Assembly (NCBI GenBank): GCA_936941515.1
Contig: CAKZJI010000381.1
Coordinates: 1-6,002, forward strand
Reading direction: 5' to 3'
Origin: an uncultured Propionibacteriaceae bacterium
GTDB taxonomy: Bacteria > Actinomycetota > Actinomycetes > Propionibacteriales > Propionibacteriaceae
DNA: 6,002 bases
The stretch's first letter is position 1. Every line of letters starts with the position of its first letter. The translations under genes were made by a program, and so were the position numbers. Positions 5,444 through 6,002 of the stretch are shown piece by piece. The notes under the pieces were generated by a model. That model made no database searches. It was not told the DNA's origin and was given only the letters and a program-made list of their open reading frames with translations.

Positions 5444-6002
5444 ATGAGCACAGAGATCAATGAGACCCCTGAGGCCGTGGAGGTCGAGAGGCAGCCGGTT
5501 CTCCAGTTTCAGGAACTTGACGTCAGGTTCCGCACCGAGTTCGGGCGGGTTCATGCCGTCAAGGGCATCGAGTTGGTGGTCAACCCTGGCGAGGTCGTCG
5601 CACTGGTGGGTGAATCCGGCTCCGGCAAGTCCGTGACCGCCACCACCGCGCTGGGCCTGCTGCCGAAGACAGCCACGATCAGCGGTGAGACCATCGTCGC
5701 CGACAAGGCCGTCTCGAAGCTGGGCAACAAGGAGCTGCGACAGTTGCGCGGCAACCGCGTCGCCATGGTCTTCCAGGAGCCGATGACCGCACTCAACCCG
5801 GTGATCAAGATCGGTGAGCAGCTGACCGAGTCCATGGAGGTCCACAACGTTGCGCATGGCATGGAGGCGTGGCAGCGAGCCATTGATCTCCTCAACGCCG
5901 TCGGCATCCCGAACGCGGAGCGGCGGGTCAAGCAGTATCCGCACGAGTTGTCCGGAGGGATGCGGCAGCGCGTGGTGATCGCCATGGCTCTGGCCTGCGA
6001 TC
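5444..6002 (+). CDS. Peptide ABC transporter ATP-binding protein, DppD/OppD type, 3'-truncated by window edge
   Basis: The first 186 residues of a cytoplasmic ABC ATPase that powers the importer are present; the frame is open to the window end. A short acidic leader (1-18) precedes the nucleotide-binding domain: LDVRF (25-29), Walker A GESGSGKS (56-63), Q-loop MVFQEPMTALNP (108-119, Gln111), and signature YPHELSGGMRQRVVIAMALA (165-184). The QEPMTALNP and YPHELSGGMRQR wording is characteristic of the peptide/nickel DppD/OppD subfamily. Walker B, the D-loop, the H-loop and the C-terminal oligopeptide-transporter extension lie beyond the window. The family runs about 320-350 residues, or 550-700 if the DppD and DppF domains are fused, and the window cannot tell which. 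The start is ATG at 5444 after GGGGAG (5432-5437), 12 bases past the previous stop. All catalytic residues visible are intact. Confidence 0.94.
   Translation, partial: MSTEINETPEAVEVERQPVLQFQELDVRFRTEFGRVHAVKGIELVVNPGEVVALVGESGSGKSVTATTALGLLPKTATISGETIVADKAVSKLGNKELRQLRGNRVAMVFQEPMTALNPVIKIGEQLTESMEVHNVAHGMEAWQRAIDLLNAVGIPNAERRVKQYPHELSGGMRQRVVIAMALACD

Noticed and set aside
5081..5944. Open frame on the - strand across the DppC-type permease and ATPase starts
   Set aside because: It spans two genes with strong family motifs on the + strand and has no recognisable product.

Overview
The window reads as a chromosomal segment of a high-G+C Gram-positive bacterium (Actinomycetota). The base composition is GC-rich with G/C-ending codons, one gene starts with GTG, the lipoprotein signal is actinobacterial in style, and the only strong terminator-like hairpin has no U-tract. 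The protein texture resembles Propionibacteriales/Actinomycetales, but I cannot name a genus from sequence alone.

Layout (all genes on the + strand): 1-658 is the 3' two thirds of tsaD, the tRNA t6A37 threonylcarbamoyltransferase. 659-823 is a 165-base regulatory gap with a plausible sigma70-type promoter and three GTCTCA-like motifs spaced 21 bases apart. 824-2656 encodes a family-5 peptide-binding lipoprotein. 2657-2852 is a 196-base gap holding a very strong hairpin, a candidate -10 box and an inverted repeat. 2853-4373 encodes an unusually long DppB/OppB-type permease. 4370-5431 encodes a DppC/OppC-type permease overlapping it by ATGA. 5444-6002 is the 5' part of a DppD/OppD-type ATPase, cut off just after the ABC signature motif.

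Together the last four genes form a peptide (dipeptide/oligopeptide) ABC importer. The lipoprotein captures substrate outside the membrane, the two permeases form the channel, and the ATPase drives transport. A second ATPase (DppF-like) may follow beyond the window. The hairpin plus possible second promoter suggest that the binding protein and the membrane/ATPase genes are expressed at different levels.

No mobile element, CRISPR array, RNA gene or phage feature is visible. The main oddity is the DppB-type permease. It is about 506 residues against the usual 310-340 or so, because about 165 residues with six predicted extra membrane helices sit between the third core helix and the EAA-loop region. 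The six helices look like three similar hairpins with about 56-residue periodicity. This is probably a lineage variant of a known transporter rather than a new system. I found no wholly new system in the window.
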